This document shows, piece after piece, positions 42,279-51,162 of a DNA stretch of 64,000 bases. Position numbers and translations under genes: made by a program. The stretch covers positions 914,001 to 978,000 of the forward strand of contig NZ_CP044230.1 of the NCBI RefSeq assembly GCF_008727815.1, given 5' to 3'. Numbering within the stretch: position 1 is the first letter of the stretch; the number at the start of each line of letters is the position of its first letter. Under the pieces are notes generated by a model. It was not told where the DNA came from. It did no database searches and saw nothing but the letters and a program-made list of their open reading frames with translations. This stretch comes from Streptococcus sp. LPB0220. Lineage in GTDB: Bacteria; Bacillota; Bacilli; Lactobacillales; Streptococcaceae.

Positions 42279-42833
42279 ATGAGAAAGATTAATTGGGACA
42301 AGATAAAGACTCGCTTAGATGCCTTGCTAGTCATTGACGAATATCTGACAGATCCGAGTGAGGATTGGCTCAGACTCGTGATTAAGACTGAGGAAGACTA
42401 TGGAGTCCGCTATCTTATTGATAATGGATCTGGTGATTCTTTAGATTTGATTTTGACTGATAAAATGATCCTTATAAAAGGCTTTGATCATGAAAGTAGT
42501 TTAAGCCAGTTTGGTGCTGACGAGTGGAATCAAGATATCATCGATAGTTTTTATAAAGGACTGGATGAAAAGTATGTCTCACTTTATTCAGAAGAACAAA
42601 AAGATGAAACAACCTTCTTTATCTGGTATGACGGTCACGCGCATCAACAGACTTACCAAGATCAGGATGGCGGAGAATGGTTGCTATCTTACCTCTTTGA
42701 TAGCTTTGAGAGATTTCATGAGTTTGTGACTGACTATTATGAAATTACCGTAGATGAAGCCTTGTTAAGTAAACTATACAATCATGGATATCTTTCAGAA
42801 GTAGAATTGGAGCAATTAATTCATAATTCCTAG
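42279..42833 (+). CDS. Unknown acidic protein
   Basis: 184-residue strongly acidic soluble protein, rich in Trp/Tyr/Asp. Not recognised; SMI1/KNR4-like immunity proteins have similar composition, but no specific motif was seen. TGGAGG ribosome site. Confidence 0.65.
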   Translation: MRKINWDKIKTRLDALLVIDEYLTDPSEDWLRLVIKTEEDYGVRYLIDNGSGDSLDLILTDKMILIKGFDHESSLSQFGADEWNQDIIDSFYKGLDEKYVSLYSEEQKDETTFFIWYDGHAHQQTYQDQDGGEWLLSYLFDSFERFHEFVTDYYEITVDEALLSKLYNHGYLSEVELEQLIHNS

Positions 42834-42936
42834 ATTAGATAAAAAATCAGGCTTATTCTTATTTGGATAGGCCCTTAAAGCGATGGGATAAGTACATCTC
42901 AGTAAACTAATATGTACAGTGAGAAAGGATTTCCCT

Positions 42937-43327
42937 ATGGGATTTTTCGATAGATTTAAAAAGAGAAAAAGTTATAGAGGTTATCACAAATATTTTAAAA
43001 GATATTCACTTAAAAAATTATGAAGATATAAAGAATTATGTTGACGAATCTGAGATTGACGATTTAAATGAATTCTTTGGATATGTTGAAAAAACACTTG
43101 AATTAAATGATTTTGACACGATTGATGAATATGGAGTGGCATGTAATTTCCATCCACCTTATGAGTATTCTCAATTGGAGATTTATGATTATAATGACCA
43201 TTCTGGGTTTACCGTTGACTATGAGATGACTTCTAATTCAGAATTAGTGGATATGACCCTTCAATTAGAATTTTTATATACCAAAGATGGCTATAAGGTG
43301 AGATTTCTTAATATTGATTCAGATTAG
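42937..43327 (+). pseudogene. Frameshifted small gene
   Basis: ATG behind AAAGGA reads MGFFDRFKKRKS... to a TGA at 43021. The continuing homologous-looking frame (KVIEVITNILKDIHL ... VRFLNIDSD) begins at about 42970 and runs to 43327. One extra A in the AAAAA run at 42958-42963 explains the shift. Joined product would be about 130 residues, function unknown. Could also be an assembly error. Confidence 0.7.
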
Positions 43328-43338
43328 TAAGGACCCAC

Positions 43339-43776
43339 ATGTTAAAATCGAAAAAGCTAATTATTTTTTTAATTTCCCTACCCTTTCTGATGGTCATTGT
43401 TTTCTATTCTCTTAGTGATCATCCTGGATATAGTGATGATGGGAATTTCGTCAGAAATCATGAGGCTGCTATTAAGAGTGAGATCATTACACAGTTAGCC
43501 CAGGAAAAGCAGGGCATAGAGTCTGTTACCTTATTGCCAAATACTGCTAGAGGAGAGTATGATAATGGTGGTGATGTGAGCGGACATTACCATATCTATT
43601 TTACAGCCTACGTCAATAATAATCGCGAACGAACGATAAGCGTAGAACTATTCTTCCCGGATGCCAGCATTCCCCCTTTTACCTTGTTTCCTCCCAATCC
43701 TTATAAAGACAAGGGCAAAAAGATGTCCAATTGGTTGATGGGAAATATTGAAGTATCGGAAGAAATCTCTAAATAG
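43339..43776 (+). CDS. Unknown membrane-anchored protein
   Basis: 145 residues with a single N-terminal membrane helix (about 6-26) and an outside domain. No lipobox. Follows the frameshifted gene by 11 bases. Not recognised. Confidence 0.65.
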   Translation: MLKSKKLIIFLISLPFLMVIVFYSLSDHPGYSDDGNFVRNHEAAIKSEIITQLAQEKQGIESVTLLPNTARGEYDNGGDVSGHYHIYFTAYVNNNRERTISVELFFPDASIPPFTLFPPNPYKDKGKKMSNWLMGNIEVSEEISK

Positions 43777-43791
43777 AAATAAGAAGAAGTC

Positions 43792-44235
43792 ATGATGAAT
43801 AGAATAGTAGACGATCAGATCACTCTTATTCCTTATTATAGGAATGATGACATCTCCCTTCTTTGGTATCAAGATAGTGAGGTTTGCAAACAAGTGGATA
43901 ATACTGATCAGATTTACGATGTAACAAAACTTCATAAAATGTATGATTACCTAACTTCACATGGTTCGTGCTATTATATCCAATATGAGGGAGTGTTGGT
44001 TGGAGATGTGACACTTCAAGATAACTCGGAACTTTCAATAGTTGTCAGCAAAGAGTATCAGAATTTACAGATCGGAAGACGATGTATTTCTGAAATGATA
44101 CAGTTGGCCAAAGAGAAAGAAATGGTTAAGGTAACTGCTCAAATTTATCCTTTTAATACTCAAAGTCAAAGAATGTTTTTGGCTTTGGGTTTTCAGAAAG
44201 TAGATGAAGAGTGGTATGAATATAAGTTGATTTAG
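43792..44235 (+). CDS. GNAT N-acetyltransferase
   Basis: 147 residues with the GNAT fold pattern; the acetyl-CoA loop is QNLQIGRR and the last strand NTQSQRMFLALGFQKVD is typical of RimJ/RimL-like enzymes. Substrate unknown. Two adjacent ATGs (43792, 43795). Ends the run of small plus-strand genes. Confidence 0.85.
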   Translation: MMNRIVDDQITLIPYYRNDDISLLWYQDSEVCKQVDNTDQIYDVTKLHKMYDYLTSHGSCYYIQYEGVLVGDVTLQDNSELSIVVSKEYQNLQIGRRCISEMIQLAKEKEMVKVTAQIYPFNTQSQRMFLALGFQKVDEEWYEYKLI

Positions 44236-44364
44236 GAAAGTTGTATATCTCTACATAGATTAAGACTGTAAACTTGCTGTTTATAAAAAATGTTCATGAA
44301 AAATAGAGATAAAGGGTATCTACTGATACATGGACAAGAGTTTTTTCCAAAATCTAAAAATGAA

Positions 44365-44404
44365 GAGAACACCAACAGATGATTTTTGTTGGTGTTCTTT
44401 TTAT
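44365..44404 (+). terminator. Terminator
   Basis: AGAACACCAACA ... TGTTGGTGTTCT, 12-bp perfect stem and TTTT tail. Lies 130 bases after the GNAT gene. Confidence 0.9.
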
Positions 44405-44514
44405 ATGATTTTACAATCTATCTCGCTGATTCATGTTTGAAACAAGTTAAACAGACAGTTGTAGGAGGACCTTCGAAGTCAAAATTTTGTACGGTTAATG
44501 GAGGATTTTTCCCA

Positions 44515-45300
44515 TTATAATCTCTCCACGGTTTTATTACGTATATGAATTGCAATCGGTGTGATGAGTAGGTATAGCAAGGTCAAAATGATAAAAAATC
44601 CAATATCAGCATCCAAAAATACATAAACGATATTAAAACCAAAATGCATGAAAATAGAATAAATCAGATTATTATATTTTTCCAAAATAATATTCATACA
44701 AATAGTAATAGATGTAATCACAACTATATTAGCAATAATATAAGGAACGGCCCGCCAGTCCGTAAATTTTGAATCTACAACCCACAGAAGTGTATGCCAG
44801 AAACACCAGACTAGGCCTTGGTAAATAGAGGATTTTAAAAAATGATATTTTTTATTAAATTCTTCTCTCATATAACCACGCCACCCTAATTCTTCTCCAG
44901 TCGGACCTGATGTAAATGATAAGAAAATACTTAGTGGCAATGATACGGTTCCTAGATTGATGTAGGAGAACATTGTTTTTTGGGTTATAAGTGAGTAGAT
45001 GAAGAGTGATAAAATACTGAGCCCAAATGTAAGACCAAATGAAGATAGAAGTGGGAGTAATGATACTTTAGCAGAGAAACACCGCTTAAGGAAAGTTATT
45101 CTTTTCTCATCAGTCCTGAAATACTTCCATCCAAATAAAAGAAGGTATGATGGAGACCATGCGACGATATTTCGTACAATCCACATGATAACAGGTGGAA
45201 CCTTAAATATTAAACTTGCAGGAGCTGCTACAAAAATAATGAGTGCACAAACAAGGACATAAGAACTGATGATGTATCTTTTTAAATAATTTACATTCAT
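44515..45300 (-). CDS. CPBP family intramembrane protease
   Basis: 261 residues, about seven membrane helices. GEELGWRGYM (motif 1), a WCFWHTLLW motif 2 and FMHFGFNIVY motif 3 are intact. Pairs with the XRE regulator gene that ends 4 bases upstream, so the regulator probably controls the protease. One of four CPBP genes in the accessory region. Confidence 0.9.
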   Translation of the reverse strand: MNVNYLKRYIISSYVLVCALIIFVAAPASLIFKVPPVIMWIVRNIVAWSPSYLLLFGWKYFRTDEKRITFLKRCFSAKVSLLPLLSSFGLTFGLSILSLFIYSLITQKTMFSYINLGTVSLPLSIFLSFTSGPTGEELGWRGYMREEFNKKYHFLKSSIYQGLVWCFWHTLLWVVDSKFTDWRAVPYIIANIVVITSITICMNIILEKYNNLIYSIFMHFGFNIVYVFLDADIGFFIILTLLYLLITPIAIHIRNKTVERL

Positions 45301-45304
45301 TTAG

Positions 45305-46192
45305 TTACCCTCTTTCTTCAGCTGTATAGATAACTAGTTCACTCTTAATACCATTCAATTCAATTATATTATCTGCATCGGGTGAATCGAATGGTTCAGT
45401 TTTTTGCCCATTTTTTTCATAATAAATATTTGTTCCAATCCCTTTGGTAACAGCAGTAAATAGGCTGTTTTCAGGAATACGAATTCTAGATGTTGCTGAA
45501 ATCTGGTTAATGTCAACTTCACCGTTTAATGAATGACATAATACTTCCATATCAAGATTACAGTTTATTTTTACTTTACCTGAAATATCTTCTAGAGTAA
45601 TACGAGATGTTTTAAGGTCAAGTTCGATATTGTCACATTCTAGGGAGTGAATTTCTACAGACTCTGCACGAACCGCGCATTCAATGTGACTAATATAGCG
45701 AGTTGGGATTTGCACAAAGATACTGACCGTTTCTTTAGCCGTTGCCTCTGTTACACCATTGTAACGTTTTACATCTAGGTCAATTCTTTTTCTACTATCA
45801 TCAATTTTTACTTTAAAATCATTTTGAAGTGTAGAAAGAAGATTGGATACCAGACGAACTCGAATTTTTTCTCCATTGTATCCGGACAATACAAACTTTT
45901 CTGCGCCTCCAAATTTCATATCATAGCTCTTGATCTTATCGATATCATACTCTGTGATACTCTCAAAAAGATATTCGCTTGTATTAAGAGTAGTTCTTTC
46001 ATTACAGATTAACTCATCGATAGAGATGTTAAATAGGTTTGAGATGGATATCATATTTTCGATATCTGGAATTCCAGCACCAGTTTCCCACTTTGTTACA
46101 GCTTGTCTTGATACACCGATTATTTCAGCTAAAAGTTCTTGTGACATCCCTACTTGTTTACGTATGGATTTTAATTTTTCAGCAAATGTCAT
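45305..46192 (-). CDS. XRE regulator with DUF4097-like domain
   Basis: 295 residues: N-terminal Cro/C1-type helix-turn-helix (about 6-60, MSQELLAEIIGVSRQAVTKWE), then a beta-rich region like the DUF4097 adhesin-like repeats (SLECDNIELDLKTSRITLED; about 150-260). It may sense something at the membrane together with the CPBP protein. Promoter region contains the inverted repeat TATGA-N9-TCATA. Confidence 0.88.
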   Translation of the reverse strand: MTFAEKLKSIRKQVGMSQELLAEIIGVSRQAVTKWETGAGIPDIENMISISNLFNISIDELICNERTTLNTSEYLFESITEYDIDKIKSYDMKFGGAEKFVLSGYNGEKIRVRLVSNLLSTLQNDFKVKIDDSRKRIDLDVKRYNGVTEATAKETVSIFVQIPTRYISHIECAVRAESVEIHSLECDNIELDLKTSRITLEDISGKVKINCNLDMEVLCHSLNGEVDINQISATSRIRIPENSLFTAVTKGIGTNIYYEKNGQKTEPFDSPDADNIIELNGIKSELVIYTAEERG

Positions 46193-46215
46193 GTTGTATG
46201 ACCTCCTCTATATTC

Positions 46216-46234
46216 TATGATGTAATTTGTCATA
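46216..46234. promoter_or_regulatory. Putative operator of XRE-CPBP operon
   Basis: TATGA-TGTAATTTG-TCATA inverted repeat, 24 bases before the XRE start codon and within its probable promoter. Confidence 0.5.
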
Positions 46235-46275
46235 AAGTAGCAATATGACTGATTTTAGTATAGAATAAACGATGA

Positions 46276-46398
46276 TTACAGCACAAGCAAGTAGAGGTTG
46301 CATTCTCATTATTTTTGCTACTTTGCGTGGCATTTATCGTTTTAGCGTTGATTTTTAGCATTATTTTAGTTATTTTACCATACATTCAAATGGAATGA
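46276..46398 (+). pseudogene. Possible hydrophobic peptide remnant
   Basis: An open frame of 40 codons (VAFSLFLLLCVAFIVLALIF core) ends at a TGA but has no ATG/GTG/TTG at a suitable place. It may be a decayed membrane peptide gene. The rest of 46193-46483 holds no gene I can see. Confidence 0.25.
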
Positions 46399-46483
46399 TG
46401 AATACAATTAAAATTAATATTTTAAAATTCCAGAAAGTCTGGGAGTAATAAAAAATAGCATAAAATAGGTTCTAAAAAGTTAT

Positions 46484-46514
46484 TTGTTCTGTAACCGCTT
46501 TTTTCTGCTATAAT
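46484..46514 (+). promoter_or_regulatory. Promoter of endonuclease gene
   Basis: TTGTTC (46484-46489), 19-base spacer, extended TGC-TATAAT (46506-46514). Confidence 0.65.
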
Positions 46515-46545
46515 ATCACTAGATAGAAATGTGGGAGTTTCAATC

Positions 46546-47565
46546 ATGGTTACAAAACGGTTTTTGAAAAATGTTATTGTTGCGCTGGTCTCGGTTTTTA
46601 TAACCTTGGCTTTTGTTCAAGGGGCTCAAGCTGAGCAAACAGGTCTCGATTACCAGAGTCTGAATCTATTGCCTTTTAATGGCAATAAGCAACTCGTTCT
46701 AGGTGAGTTTGATCATTTAGGTCGGGCAACTTCTGCCCATATTCAGCTTCAGGACAAGGATGAGCCAAAGAAAAAAAGAGAACCACGGCTCAGCTATAAT
46801 CCGGTTGGCTGGCACAATTTTAAGATTGCTTATGGAAACAAAGGGAAGAAGGCCTGGCTGTTCCATAGAGGGCATCTGATTGGTTATCAATTTAGTGGCC
46901 TGACCAATGAAGGGAAAAATCTGGTTCCGCTAACTGCCTGGGCCAATACGGGAAATTATAAAGGGACGGCGGATAGTAATGTGGAAGGCATGCTTTACTA
47001 CGAGAAACGGCTCGATAGCTGGCTGGCCACCCACCCCAATTATTGGCTGGATTATAAGGTGACGCCTGTCTATACGGGGGATGAATTGATTCCTCGTCAG
47101 GTGACCTTGCAATATGTAGGAATTGATCGAGATGGCAACCTTCTGCCTATCCATCTAAGTAGTCCCAAAGAGTCGGTAGATGCTTATGGGATCACCACCG
47201 TTACCTTGGATAATTATTCCAAGAATGCGACCATTGACTATCTGAAGGGAACCGCCAAGCCATCTTTAGTGCCGACAGAACCAACTAGTCAACCACAACC
47301 AGCCAGTCCTTCTGTAGAGACGCAACCAAGTCAAGCCCCTCAACCGAGTCAGCCAGCAGTGCCTGCACAGCCCGTTCAACCTGTAGAGCCTTCACAGCCA
47401 ACTCGTCAACTAGCTCCAGTTGTTTATGTGGCCAGAAATGGAAGTGCTGATGTTTATTGGTACTCTAAGGATAGCATGCCACGAAATACTAACTTTGCCA
47501 AAGTAGTTGAAATGTCAGAAGAGCAAGCGCTCAGTCTTGGAAAGCGGCATACAAGTAAGGAATGA
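46546..47565 (+). CDS. Secreted DNA/RNA non-specific endonuclease
   Basis: 339 residues. Signal peptide (about 1-31, ending AQAEQ) then a beta-beta-alpha-metal nuclease domain with the catalytic HRGHLIGYQ motif (DRGH type) and NLVPLTAWANTG block. A Pro/Gln-rich linker (about 250-292) and a C-terminal YVARNGSADVYWYSKDSMP domain follow. Related to secreted nucleases such as streptococcal EndA/Spd. May degrade extracellular DNA or aid DNA uptake. The ATG at 46546 is 8 bases after GGGAG; an in-frame GTG at 46531 was rejected. Confidence 0.9.
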   Translation: MVTKRFLKNVIVALVSVFITLAFVQGAQAEQTGLDYQSLNLLPFNGNKQLVLGEFDHLGRATSAHIQLQDKDEPKKKREPRLSYNPVGWHNFKIAYGNKGKKAWLFHRGHLIGYQFSGLTNEGKNLVPLTAWANTGNYKGTADSNVEGMLYYEKRLDSWLATHPNYWLDYKVTPVYTGDELIPRQVTLQYVGIDRDGNLLPIHLSSPKESVDAYGITTVTLDNYSKNATIDYLKGTAKPSLVPTEPTSQPQPASPSVETQPSQAPQPSQPAVPAQPVQPVEPSQPTRQLAPVVYVARNGSADVYWYSKDSMPRNTNFAKVVEMSEEQALSLGKRHTSKE

Positions 47566-47588
47566 GGATCAGTTATTTTGATAATGAG

Positions 47589-47613
47589 AAAGCCCATTTG
47601 CTGGGCTTTTTGT
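47589..47613 (+). terminator. Terminator of endonuclease gene
   Basis: AAGCCCA-TTTGC-TGGGCTTTTT. Almost the same hairpin occurs at 48550-48575. Confidence 0.85.
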
Positions 47614-47656
47614 GTAGGGTAAGTACTAAATAGGAGAACTAAAATGATTTAAAATA

Positions 47657-47665
47657 TGCTATAAT
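47657..47665 (+). promoter_or_regulatory. Promoter of Fic module
   Basis: Extended -10 TGC-TATAAT at 47657-47665, with GGAGG ribosome site ahead of the antitoxin ATG. Confidence 0.7.
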
Positions 47666-47684
47666 AATAGGACGGAGGTAGAAT

Positions 47685-47861
47685 ATGACCTTAGATGTAG
47701 ATAAAGAAAAAATGATGATTATGGGTGTGATTTTTGACAACAAAAAGGTTTTTAAGAGTGTCTGGTTTGCTCTGAGCACCAATATGATTGAAGGATGGCA
47801 TCCCACGGTAGAAGACGTGGAGCGACTGAGAGAAGAGGCAGTTGCATTAGGAGTTGGATAA
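47685..47861 (+). CDS. Fic antitoxin (VbhA-like)
   Basis: 58 residues, too short for most gene lists. It contains TNMIEG (residues 32-37 region), which fits the inhibitory motif (S/T)xxxE(G/N) of class I Fic antitoxins that blocks ATP binding, and ends RLREEAVALGVG. The stop overlaps the toxin ATG (TAATG), as in FicTA pairs. It is intact while the toxin is interrupted. Assignment is by motif and position. Confidence 0.75.
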   Translation: MTLDVDKEKMMIMGVIFDNKKVFKSVWFALSTNMIEGWHPTVEDVERLREEAVALGVG

Positions 47862-48472
47862 TGGTCAGAAAAATATATGAAGGGTATGATTATATAGACC
47901 CTGATAATTTATACACCTATCCCCATTCATCTGTTCTCATAAATAAATTTAATGAGAAAAATGATAATAAAGCACGAGAATTAGAATATCGTTTAGTAGC
48001 AAGTCAAAGTTTAAAACTGTTTATTAATCCAATTGAAGTAAATACTGTTTCAGATATTTTAAAGATTCATAAGTTTCTTTTTGAAGGAATGTATACTTAG
48101 GCAGGTCAATACCGTCAAGTAAATATATCTAAAAGTGGAAATGCTTTTATGCCAGTTCAGTCTTTTGATATGGCAGAAAAATTTTTAAATACTTTGCTTT
48201 CAAACTATTTACTGAACGCAAATAATAAAATTGAGATTTGTAAAAGTTTAGCTGAGATATTAGATAATCTAAATTATTTTCACCCATTTCGAGAAGGAAA
48301 TGGTCGTACTCAACGAGAAGTTATCCGTTCTTTAGCTTTGATGAAAGGCTATGAATGTGAAATTTCAATTGGTTTAGATGATGATATCTATCACTTATAT
48401 ATGGATGGAACAGTTTATGGAGATACCAGTAAGCTCGAACAACTGTTCAATAAACTATTAACAGAAATATAG
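47861..48472 (+). pseudogene. Fic toxin interrupted by a stop codon
   Basis: About 203 codons in one frame with a TAG at 48098-48100. The flanking sequence reads EGMYT-stop-AGQYRQVNISK, where Fic proteins have WAG(K/Q)YR, so the stop replaces a conserved Trp (TGG to TAG). The catalytic motif HPFREGNGR lies after the stop at 48281-48307. A product starting at the internal ATG 48149 would hold the motif but lack the N-terminal third. Fic enzymes AMPylate target proteins. Without suppression this copy should be inactive. Confidence 0.9.
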
Positions 48473-48549
48473 ATCTGTAGTATATTTTAGTAGGAAACAG
48501 TATAAAGTGATGCTTATAAGGTAAAGTCATTGCTTCAACAAAAATTTTT

Positions 48550-48575
48550 AAGCCCAATCGCTGGGCTTTTTGTGT
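48550..48575 (+). terminator. Terminator of Fic module
   Basis: AAGCCCA-ATCGC-TGGGCTTTTTGTGT; near-identical to 47589-47613. Confidence 0.85.
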
Positions 48576-48625
48576 GCAATACAATCTTATAAAGTTAGTA
48601 GTCTAAAATTATCTCTCTCAACATA

Positions 48626-48681
48626 TTGCAAACGTTTTTATAAAGTAGTATACTAGAAATAGTTTATGGAATCGTTTGCAT
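48626..48681 (+). promoter_or_regulatory. Promoter with two LacI-type (cre/MalR-like) sites
   Basis: TTGCAA (48626-48631), 17-base spacer, TATACT (48649-48654). A cre-like site TTGCAAACGTTTTTAT (48626-48641) overlaps the -35. A second, inverted site ATGGAATCGTTTGCAT (48666-48681) lies just after the start point. Each departs at one position from the cre consensus. CcpA or a MalR-type repressor is likely. Confidence 0.8.
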
Positions 48682-48727
48682 AAAACGGTAAATGATGAAA
48701 AGAGAGTATAGTAGGAGACGAGGACAA

Positions 48728-50476
48728 ATGGAATTAGCAGCGATTTATCACCGGCCTGAATCGGAGTATGCCTATCTTTATAAGGACGGCCAGCTCCATA
48801 TTCGCATCCGGACCAAGAAAGAAGATATCAAACGGATTGTCTTGCACTATGGGGATCCCTTTATTTTTATAGAGGATCTTTATGAGGCAACTAAGGAAAT
48901 GGACAAGGTGACGACAGACGACCTCTTTGATTATTGGCAAGTGTCGGTATCTGTCCGCCATGCCCGGATCCAGTACCTCTTTGAATTAGAGTCCACGGCG
49001 GGAGAGAAGACCTTGTACGGAGATCGAGGTGTAGCAGCCTACACCAAGGAGAACCTGGACTTCGTCATGAACGGCTTTAAGCTTCCTTTTATCCATGAGA
49101 TTGATGGGTGTGCTGTTCCAGATTGGGTGGCGCAGACGGTTTGGTACCAAATCTTTCCTGAGCGCTTTGCCAATGGGAATCCAGCCATTTCACCAGAAGG
49201 CGTCCGCCCTTGGGATGCCTCTATTGCCCCTCAAATCTTGGATTTCTTTGGTGGAGATTTACAAGGGATCATCGATCACTTGGACTACTTGCAGGAGTTA
49301 GGGATTACAGGGCTCTACCTTTGCCCGATTTTTGAATCTCCAAGCAACCACAAATACGATACCATTGATTATTTTGAAATTGATCGACATTTTGGTGATA
49401 AGGACACCTTCCGCCAGCTAGTGAAAGAGGCCCATGCGCGTGGGATGAAGATTATGCTGGATGCCGTCTTCAACCATATTGGCTATGATTCACCCCAATG
49501 GCAGGATGTGGTCAAATACGGGGAGGATTCGATTTACAAGGACTGGTTCCATATTAAAGAGTTCCCTGTCTCCTCAGAAAATCTGTGGAATAGTCGCGAC
49601 TTGTCTTACCATGCTTTTGCCTTTGCGGGCTATATGCCTAAGCTCAATACGGCTAATCCTGAGGTGAAGGCCTATCTTTTGAAGGTGGCGACTTACTGGA
49701 TTGAAGAGTTTGATATTGATGCTTGGCGACTGGATGTGGCTAATGAGATCGACCATCAATTCTGGCGGGATTTCCGTAAGGCGGTCTTGGCCAAGAAGCC
49801 AGACCTCTATATCCTCGGGGAAATCTGGCATTCGTCCCAACCTTGGCTCAATGGTGATGAGTTCCATGCCGTGATGAACTATCCGCTCTCTGAAAGTATC
49901 AAGGATTATTTCCTGCGAGGACATAAGGAGACGCAACGCTTCATTTGGGAGATCAATAGCCAGTCTATGTACTACAGGCAGCAGATCTCTGAGGTGATGT
50001 TCAACCTCTTGGACTCCCATGATACAGAACGCATCCTGACAACGGCTAAAGGCAATCTTCAGTCCGTCAAGTCTGCTCTTTCCTTCCTCTATCTGCAACG
50101 AGGAACGCCTTGTATCTATTATGGAACGGAGCTAGCCCTCATCGGTGGCCCAGACCCGGATTGTCGTCGTGTCATGCCTTGGGAGCGCGTGTCAGAGGAC
50201 TATGATATGCTGAACTTTATGAAGGACTTGATCCAGCTACGAAAAGAAGTAGCGAGTATGATTCAGTATGGCAAGGTTAGCTTGGAAGAAGTAGAGCCAG
50301 ACGTGGTGGCAGTAGAATGGCGGCATGAAGGACAGCTCCTCAAAGCCTACTTTAACCACTCCAAGAAAGACGTTGTCCTAGAAAGAGAACAAGCAGATCT
50401 GATGAGTCTTGGAAGCATTTCCCATGATCGCTTGATCATTCAGCCAAATGGATTTGTTATTTATAGAGAAGATTAG
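48728..50476 (+). CDS. GH13_20 alpha-glucosidase (neopullulanase/cyclomaltodextrinase type)
   Basis: 582 residues: N-terminal beta domain (about 1-120) for dimerisation, catalytic barrel with nucleophile D336 (DAWRLDV), acid/base E365 (LGEIWH) and D432 (LLDSHDTER), and a C-terminal beta domain. No signal peptide, so it acts on maltodextrins inside the cell. The ATG at 48728 is chosen because it follows GACGAGGAC and gives the family N-terminus (MELAAIYHRPES); the in-frame ATG at 48692 is too far up. Regulation by paired LacI-type sites fits carbon catabolite control. Confidence 0.93.
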   Translation: MELAAIYHRPESEYAYLYKDGQLHIRIRTKKEDIKRIVLHYGDPFIFIEDLYEATKEMDKVTTDDLFDYWQVSVSVRHARIQYLFELESTAGEKTLYGDRGVAAYTKENLDFVMNGFKLPFIHEIDGCAVPDWVAQTVWYQIFPERFANGNPAISPEGVRPWDASIAPQILDFFGGDLQGIIDHLDYLQELGITGLYLCPIFESPSNHKYDTIDYFEIDRHFGDKDTFRQLVKEAHARGMKIMLDAVFNHIGYDSPQWQDVVKYGEDSIYKDWFHIKEFPVSSENLWNSRDLSYHAFAFAGYMPKLNTANPEVKAYLLKVATYWIEEFDIDAWRLDVANEIDHQFWRDFRKAVLAKKPDLYILGEIWHSSQPWLNGDEFHAVMNYPLSESIKDYFLRGHKETQRFIWEINSQSMYYRQQISEVMFNLLDSHDTERILTTAKGNLQSVKSALSFLYLQRGTPCIYYGTELALIGGPDPDCRRVMPWERVSEDYDMLNFMKDLIQLRKEVASMIQYGKVSLEEVEPDVVAVEWRHEGQLLKAYFNHSKKDVVLEREQADLMSLGSISHDRLIIQPNGFVIYRED

Positions 50477-50477
50477 T

Positions 50478-50520
50478 AAGAAAGAAGACTGGAATCAAAG
50501 GATTGCAGTCTTTCTTTTTT
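50478..50520 (+). terminator. Terminator of GH13 gene
   Basis: AAGAAAGAAGACTGGAATC ... GATTGCAGTCTTTCTT followed by TTTT. Confidence 0.85.
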
Positions 50521-50583
50521 ATTAATAGTTTCTTTATTCGTGCCCTTATATTATAATAGGAGATGAGAAAGGGGGAGACAGTG

Positions 50584-51102
50584 ATGAAGATGTTAGCAAT
50601 CAATCCTATTTCGTTTAAAAAAAGAATGACAGAATTTCTGTTTGATTATCTTTTCATTTTAGCTTACCTAGTTCTTCTGTTTTTAGGTTCGATGCTTATT
50701 TACATCATCTTTTTTAATGGCGTCCCAGAGTTTACAGAAATTCAGTCGCAGTGGCTTGTATTTTTCACCTCTGTTTTGCCAATCACGCTCCTGTTCACAT
50801 TCTTGGATTATAAAAATGATGGCAGTTTTGGGAAGGTAAAAGCGGGACTTGAACTGGTCTACCAGAAAAAAACAGTGCAAGCTAGCTTGATCAGAAACGT
50901 CATCAAATTTTTACCTTGGCAACTCGGTCATATGGGCACGATTCATGGCTTCTATAGTGATTTTGATATGTTATCCATTATCCTTTCTATTTCAGCGACT
51001 TTACTCGGAGTTTCGTTACTAGCAATGATGATGTTTCGGAAAGATAAGAGGCATCTAGGAGACTTGCTAGCCCATACGCAAGTCCAACCAAAAGAAGAAT
51101 AG
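50584..51102 (+). CDS. RDD family membrane protein
   Basis: 172 residues, three to four membrane helices. An RDD-domain layout (FKKRMTEFLFDYLF near the start, KRHLGDLLAHT at the end). Some RDD proteins work as Na+(Li+,K+)/H+ antiporters; role here unknown. The ATG at 50584 is 7 bases after GGGGGAG; an in-frame ATG at 50563 precedes that site. A remnant of a second copy lies at 37294. Confidence 0.8.
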   Translation: MKMLAINPISFKKRMTEFLFDYLFILAYLVLLFLGSMLIYIIFFNGVPEFTEIQSQWLVFFTSVLPITLLFTFLDYKNDGSFGKVKAGLELVYQKKTVQASLIRNVIKFLPWQLGHMGTIHGFYSDFDMLSIILSISATLLGVSLLAMMMFRKDKRHLGDLLAHTQVQPKEE

Positions 51103-51162
51103 GGTACAGATTGTTTATCCTATCCTTAAAGAAAAAGACAAACATAGTTAGGAAGTATTTGT

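Noticed and set aside
42958..42976. Programmed ribosomal frameshift in the A-rich run
   Set aside because: The needed shift is +1 (or -2) and the sequence lacks a proper X-XXY-YYZ site in the right frame; a plain indel or phase variation is simpler.
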